This document shows, piece by piece, positions 60,457-64,000 of a DNA stretch of 64,000 nt. Origin of the DNA: an uncultured Oscillospiraceae bacterium (GTDB lineage Bacteria > Bacillota > Clostridia > Oscillospirales > Ruminococcaceae); contig URKR01000006.1 of NCBI GenBank assembly GCA_900548355.1, positions 39,991 through 103,990 of the forward strand, given 5' to 3'. Every line of letters begins with the position of its first letter. Positions within the stretch are counted from its first letter, which is position 1. The position numbers and the translations under genes were made by a program. Below the pieces are notes generated by a model, which had not been told where the DNA came from, ran no database searches, and saw nothing but the letters and a program-made list of their open reading frames with translations.

Positions 60457-60930
60457 GTTAATTCCCAAAAATCAAATTATTTTTGGGAATTAACAAAAGC
60501 TCTCATTTATTTTTGGGAAAGAAAAATCCCATAAATATAAGCAAAACACTATATAAAAATATATATTATTAGTTTTGTTGTTCAGTCTTTTTTTCTCTTT
60601 GTTTCCCAAAAATATAAGTTCATTCCCAAAAATCCAACTATTTTTGGGAATGAACTATTGGCGTTGCAGCGCTGAAAAGTGAGGTAATTCCCAAAAATAG
60701 AGGGGGTGTCATGAATTTTGGGAATTCCCAAAAATCCAACTATTTTTGGGAATGAACTATTGACGTTGCAGCGATGAAAAGTGAGGTATTTCCCAAAAAT
60801 AGGGTGTGTCATGAATTTTGGGAATTCCCAAAAATCCAACTATTTTTGGGAATGAACGATTGACGTTGCAGCGCTGAAAAGTGAGGTATTTCCCAAAAAT
60901 AGGGGGTGTCAGGGATTTTTGGGAATTGTG
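60372..60930. repeat. Iteron-like array of TTCCCAAAAA sites, possible origin
   Basis: About 19 sites of TTCCCAAAAA or its complement (two with one T fewer) in 560 bp. Three tandem units of ~101 bp start at 60623, 60725 and 60825, each holding a TTCCCAAAAATCC...ATTTTTGGGAATGA palindrome and GACGTTGCAGCGCTGAAAAG. A fourth, decayed unit (about 60387-60462) covers the end of the ATPase gene. No terminator-type T-run follows these palindromes consistently. The region is open in several minus frames only because of the repeats. Confidence 0.85.
60480..60620. other. AT-rich tract inside the iteron-like array
   Basis: About 140 bp of strongly AT-rich sequence (e.g. around 60540-60600, ATATAAAAATATATATTATT) in an otherwise GC-rich genome, between the first and the tandem repeat units. 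It would melt easily, as a DNA unwinding element does. Confidence 0.7.
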
Positions 60931-60953
60931 GGAACGGGGGCCCTGCGCCGCTT

Positions 60954-62282
60954 TTACCGGCTGCGCCGTGCGCGCACAACCAGCCCGGCCGCGCAGCCCA
61001 CCGCCGCAGGCAGCACCCAGCCGAACCCTTTGGCGTAAAGCGGCAGCCAGGCGGCGGCCCAATCCACAACCGGCCGCACCGCCGGCGCCGCGCCGGCCGG
61101 CAGCGCGCGCAAAAATTCCAGCACCGCGGCCGCCGCCGTGCAGCCCAGCCCGCCGCGCAGCACGGCGCGGTCATCGCCATACAGCGGGCCGGCCAGCGTC
61201 AGCAGGATCAGCACAATGGCCAGCGGATACAGCGCCATGAGCACCGGCTGCGACCAGGCCAGGATGGCGTCCAGGCCAAGGTTCGCGATCAAAAACGAGA
61301 GCAGGCAGAACCCCACCGCCCACACCCGGTAGGAGGGCCCGTGCGGGAAGATTTCGACAAAGGTTTCGCCGCAGCTGGTGATCAGGCCGACCGCCGTTTT
61401 CAGGCAGGCGACGGTCACCGTTGCCGCCAGGATCAGCGCGCCGGCGCGGCCGAAGTAGGCCGCCGCGATCTGGGCCAGCGCTTCGCCGCCGTTGGCCGCC
61501 GCCGCAAACCGGCCGCGGCTTTGCGCGCCGACAAGGGTAACCAGCAGGTAGATGCCCGCCATCAGGGCGGAGCTGAACACCCCGGCGCAGACCGTGCTCA
61601 CCGCCACATCGCCGGGCGCGCGCACCCCCAGCCGCCGGATGGCCTGCACCACCAAAATGCCGAAGGCCAGGCCGGCCAGCGCATCCATCGTGTTGTAGCC
61701 TTCCAACAGGCCGGTGGCAAACGGCGCGGCCCGGTACGCGCCGGCGGGTTCCACCGCCGCGGCCTGCCCCAGCGGCGCGGCCAGCGCGCGCAGCACCAGC
61801 ACCGCCAAAAACGCCAGGAACAGCGGGTTGAGCACCTTGCCCACCCAGGTCAGGATCTGGCCCGGCCGCAGCGAAAAGAACAGCACCACCGCAAAAAACG
61901 CAAGCGAAAACACGCCCAGCGCCGCCCCGCCGCCCGGCACCAGCGGCGCGATGCCCACGGTGTAGGAGACGGTGGCGCAGCGCGGGATTGCAAAAAACGG
62001 CCCGATGGTCAGGTACAAAGCGCAGGTAAAGGCAAGCCCGTACCCGCGCCCCACCCGGCTGCTGAGCGCCAGCAGGCCGGATTCCCGGCTGAGGCCGAGC
62101 GCCGCCACGCCCAGCAGCGGCAGCCCGACGCCGGTGATCAGAAAGCCGGCCGCGGCCGCCCAGAGGTTGCGCCCCGCCAGCTGGCCCATCGCCACCGGGA
62201 AGATCAGGTTCCCCGCCCCGAAAAACAGCCCGAACAGCATGCTGCCCACCGCCGCAAGCTGCCGCCATGTAAGCTTTTGCAT
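60954..62282 (-). CDS. brnQ: Branched-chain amino acid transporter, LIVCS family
   Basis: A 442-aa membrane protein with about twelve helices. The start MLFGLFFGAGNLIFPVAMG (about 16-34) and GPFFAIPRCATVSYTVG (about 95-111) are diagnostic for BrnQ, a Na+- or H+-coupled Leu/Ile/Val carrier. GGAGG precedes the ATG at 62282. The glycerate kinase gene ends 81 bp upstream on the same strand; co-transcription is possible. Confidence 0.92.
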   Translation of the reverse strand: MQKLTWRQLAAVGSMLFGLFFGAGNLIFPVAMGQLAGRNLWAAAAGFLITGVGLPLLGVAALGLSRESGLLALSSRVGRGYGLAFTCALYLTIGPFFAIPRCATVSYTVGIAPLVPGGGAALGVFSLAFFAVVLFFSLRPGQILTWVGKVLNPLFLAFLAVLVLRALAAPLGQAAAVEPAGAYRAAPFATGLLEGYNTMDALAGLAFGILVVQAIRRLGVRAPGDVAVSTVCAGVFSSALMAGIYLLVTLVGAQSRGRFAAAANGGEALAQIAAAYFGRAGALILAATVTVACLKTAVGLITSCGETFVEIFPHGPSYRVWAVGFCLLSFLIANLGLDAILAWSQPVLMALYPLAIVLILLTLAGPLYGDDRAVLRGGLGCTAAAAVLEFLRALPAGAAPAVRPVVDWAAAWLPLYAKGFGWVLPAAVGCAAGLVVRARRSR

Positions 62283-62363
62283 GGTATGATCGCCTCCACG
62301 CCCTGGTCGTTTCGGATATAGTGTAGCACAGCGCAGGCGGGCTGCCAAGCCCCGGGGGGGCTG

Positions 62364-63509
62364 TCAGCGGGGCAGCGTTTCGGCCAGCCGCGCATACCGG
62401 AACAGGTTGGCGGCGGTTGCGCGCAGGTCCTGCGGGGCGCGGCGGCGCAGCACGGAAAACGGCTGCGCCACCCGGTTGATGCTGAACATGGCGCAGACAC
62501 CCTGGCCCAGCAGCTGTTCGGCGCCTTCCCCAATATCGCCGGCAATCACAACCACTGGCACGCCCTTGGCCCTGGCGCGGGCGGCTACGCCGGCCACCAC
62601 CTTGCCGCGGGCGCTCTGGCCGTCGATGCGGCCCTCGCCGGTCAGGACCGCGGTGGCGCCGGGCAGCAGGGCGTCGAAGCCCACCGTGTCCAGGACGGTC
62701 TCGATCCCCATCTGCAGGCGGCTGCCCAGGAAGGCCATCACACCGGCTCCCATGCCGCCGGCGGCGCCGGCGCCGGGGAGGTCCGCGATCTCCCGGCCCA
62801 GGTCTTGGCGGATCACCTCCGACAGGTGGCGCAGATTCCGGTCCAGACGGGTCACCATATCAGGGTCGGCCCCCTTCTGGGGACCGAAGACGGCGCTGGC
62901 GCCATTGGGACCGCAGAGGGGGGTGTCCACATCGCACATGGTCACGATCTCCACACCGTCCAGCAGGGGGGAGCGGTGGGACATGTCGATCCGGCACAGC
63001 CGGTCCAGTGTGCCGCCCACGGGGATGTACTCCGCTCCGGTGCCGTCCAGAAAGCGGACGCCCAGAGCGGCGGCACAGCCGCAGCCGCCGTCGTTGGTGG
63101 CGCTGCCGCCGATGCCCATGATAAACTCCGTGCATCCTTTTTCCAAAGCGTCCTCGATCAGCTCGCCCACGCCATAGGTGGTGGAAGTGAAGGGGTCCCG
63201 CTTCCAGGATGGGATCAGGGGCAGGCCTGCGGCGCTGGACATTTCGATCACCGCCGTTTTTCCGTCGCCCATGATGCCATAAGCCGCCATGGTCTTGTCA
63301 AACAAAGGACTGGTGACCCAGCAGCTCTGCTTTTTGCCGCCGGTGGCCAGAATCAAAGCCTCCACCGTGCCCTCGCCGCCATCGGCCATAGGCACCTTGT
63401 ACACCGTAAGTCCGGGGAATCGCTCCAGCAAAGCGTCCTCCGCCGTATCACAGAAATTTTTCGAAGTCAGGCTGCCCTTGAACGAATCGGGCGCAACCAC
63501 AAAGATCAT
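62364..63509 (-). CDS. glxK: Glycerate kinase (GlxK/GarK family)
   Basis: A 381-aa type II glycerate 2-kinase. VVAPDSFKGSLTS (about 4-16), VPMADGGEGTVEAL (about 39-52), GIGGSATNDGGCG (about 133-145) and TGEGRIDGQSARGK (about 298-311) are the family blocks for glycerate and ATP binding. GGAGGG precedes ATG 63509. Codon and word use in the 5' two-thirds looks different from the neighbouring genes by eye. Confidence 0.93.
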   Translation of the reverse strand: MIFVVAPDSFKGSLTSKNFCDTAEDALLERFPGLTVYKVPMADGGEGTVEALILATGGKKQSCWVTSPLFDKTMAAYGIMGDGKTAVIEMSSAAGLPLIPSWKRDPFTSTTYGVGELIEDALEKGCTEFIMGIGGSATNDGGCGCAAALGVRFLDGTGAEYIPVGGTLDRLCRIDMSHRSPLLDGVEIVTMCDVDTPLCGPNGASAVFGPQKGADPDMVTRLDRNLRHLSEVIRQDLGREIADLPGAGAAGGMGAGVMAFLGSRLQMGIETVLDTVGFDALLPGATAVLTGEGRIDGQSARGKVVAGVAARARAKGVPVVVIAGDIGEGAEQLLGQGVCAMFSINRVAQPFSVLRRRAPQDLRATAANLFRYARLAETLPR

Positions 63510-63611
63510 TTTTTCTTCCCTCCGCGCGATGCGCAAATTTTCCCACTCTCACAACAGAGCGCCCCCCATTCTCTTCCCGAAAAAAGGAGGCTTCCTCATT
63601 GGATAGACACT

Positions 63612-63640
63612 ACTATACAACACCCGCTGGAAAAATGCAA
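63612..63640 (-). promoter_or_regulatory. SigA-type promoter of glxK
   Basis: On the minus strand TTGCAT (63640-63635), 17-bp spacer, TATAGT (63617-63612). Confidence 0.7.
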
Positions 63641-63671
63641 AAAAAATCATGTGAAATCTGTGAGAAAACCC

Positions 63672-63699
63672 TTGAAAATTTGACAGGATATAGTATACT
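63672..63699 (+). promoter_or_regulatory. Promoter of the FprA-type gene
   Basis: TTGAAA (63672-63677), 16-bp spacer, TATACT (63694-63699), 52 bp before the start. Divergent from the glxK promoter. Confidence 0.65.
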
Positions 63700-63751
63700 G
63701 TTTCGGTAAACGATGAATTTTTACATTGATTATAGAAAGGACGGAGATTTC

Positions 63752-64000
63752 ATGAAAGCATTGCAAGCCACAGAACACATCTGGTGGGTGGGAGCTCTGG
63801 ACCCGGATCTGCGGGTCTTTGACATCGTCATGCACTCCGATCATGGCACCAGTTACAACTCCTATCTGCTGCGGGGCAGCAAAAAAACCGCCCTGTTTGA
63901 AACAGTGAAGGATAAATTTTTCGATGAGCACCTGGAAAAGATCCGCCAGGTGATGGACCCCTCCGAAATCGACTACATCGTTGTGGACCACACCGAACCC
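63752..64000 (+). CDS. FprA-type flavodiiron protein, N-terminal part (cut by window end)
   Basis: The first 83 codons of a longer gene. The visible part matches the start of the metallo-beta-lactamase domain of A-type flavoproteins: IWWVGALDPDLRVFD, HGTSYNSYLL and the beginning of the diiron motif VVDHTEP (normally HxExD). Such enzymes reduce O2 or NO and protect anaerobes. AAAGGACGGAG precedes the ATG. The flavodoxin half must lie beyond 64000. Confidence 0.85.
   Translation, partial: MKALQATEHIWWVGALDPDLRVFDIVMHSDHGTSYNSYLLRGSKKTALFETVKDKFFDEHLEKIRQVMDPSEIDYIVVDHTEP

Noticed and set aside
58447..60953. Integrated plasmid or prophage with defined ends
   Set aside because: No integrase, att-like direct repeats, structural or partition genes were found; only the RepA-like gene and its array are present.
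60582..61180. Minus-strand reading frames across the iteron-like array
   Set aside because: They are open only because the repeat units lack stops; the ~101-bp unit is not a multiple of three, so frames change between units, and no ribosome binding site was seen.

Overview
The window is a GC-rich (roughly 60-65% by eye) stretch of chromosome from a Gram-positive, endospore-lineage anaerobe. Supporting this are spoIVB next to spo0A, rplU-rpmA-obg-mrnC, the rimP-nusA-ylxR-ylxQ-infB-rbfA-nrnA-truB-ribF cluster, a PASTA-domain kinase-like protein, CIRCE-controlled clpB, SigI/RsgI, PyrBI, AsnA and an FprA-type flavoprotein. The pattern fits Oscillospiraceae/Ruminococcaceae (Faecalibacterium-Gemmiger-Subdoligranulum neighbourhood); this is an inference from gene content and style, not a measured placement. 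No transposase, integrase, phage structural gene or CRISPR array was seen.

Layout. 1-1.6 kb: end of an unrecognised gene and a lipoprotein. 1.5-9.8 kb: translation/transcription operon rimP to ribF behind a strong promoter with a terminator-like hairpin in its leader. 9.9-14.4 kb: overlapping ymfF-ymfH-lgt-folD. 14.4-16.9 kb: rplU-rpmA, obg-mrnC. 17-21.3 kb: a 44-aa N/Q/T-rich gene, an RsmF-type methyltransferase, YebC, and a zinc-ribbon PASTA pseudokinase. 21.4-26.2 kb (minus): asnA with a 69-aa partner, and a heterodimeric ABC exporter. 26.7-28.9 kb: a ClpC-like ATPase. 29-31.9 kb (minus): nth-gntR-pyrB-pyrI, divergent from rarA. 33.5-37.2 kb: a Fur/PerR regulator, then sigI-rsgI and an RsgI-like lipoprotein. 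37.3-43.5 kb: clpB, a Tritrichomonas-type guaB (minus), ccdA and a TlpA-like thioredoxin. 43.5-53.6 kb (minus): rpsO-pnp, a DMT transporter, a glycosyltransferase, metA, metY, trkA-trkH. 53.8-56.6 kb: tRNA-Leu, a seven-copy repeat array, spoIVB, spo0A. 57-58.4 kb: a GH13 amylase-type enzyme. 58.8-60.9 kb: a RepA-like ATPase with an iteron-like array and AT-rich tract. 61-63.5 kb (minus): brnQ and glycerate kinase. The window ends in the first 83 codons of an FprA-type flavoprotein.

Three parts stand out. (1) 58.8-60.9 kb looks like a replicon module inside the chromosome: a RecA/RepA-fold ATPase gene behind a promoter with two identical palindromes 170 bp apart and an attenuator-like hairpin, followed directly by about 19 TTCCCAAAAA-type sites in ~101-bp units and an AT-rich tract. 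(2) sigI-rsgI and a second RsgI-domain lipoprotein share an identical 12-bp promoter element behind ACCCCG, suggesting one autoregulated signalling unit whose exported ends are extremely Asp/Trp-rich. (3) Several intergenic repeat families are present: a MITE-like family with TAAACTCTAAACTCT-type inverted ends, a hairpin-rich element present in long and short copies, and seven 21-bp ACAC-N4-GTGT repeats before spoIVB.

All calls come from reading the sequence and from memory of protein families; no database search was run.
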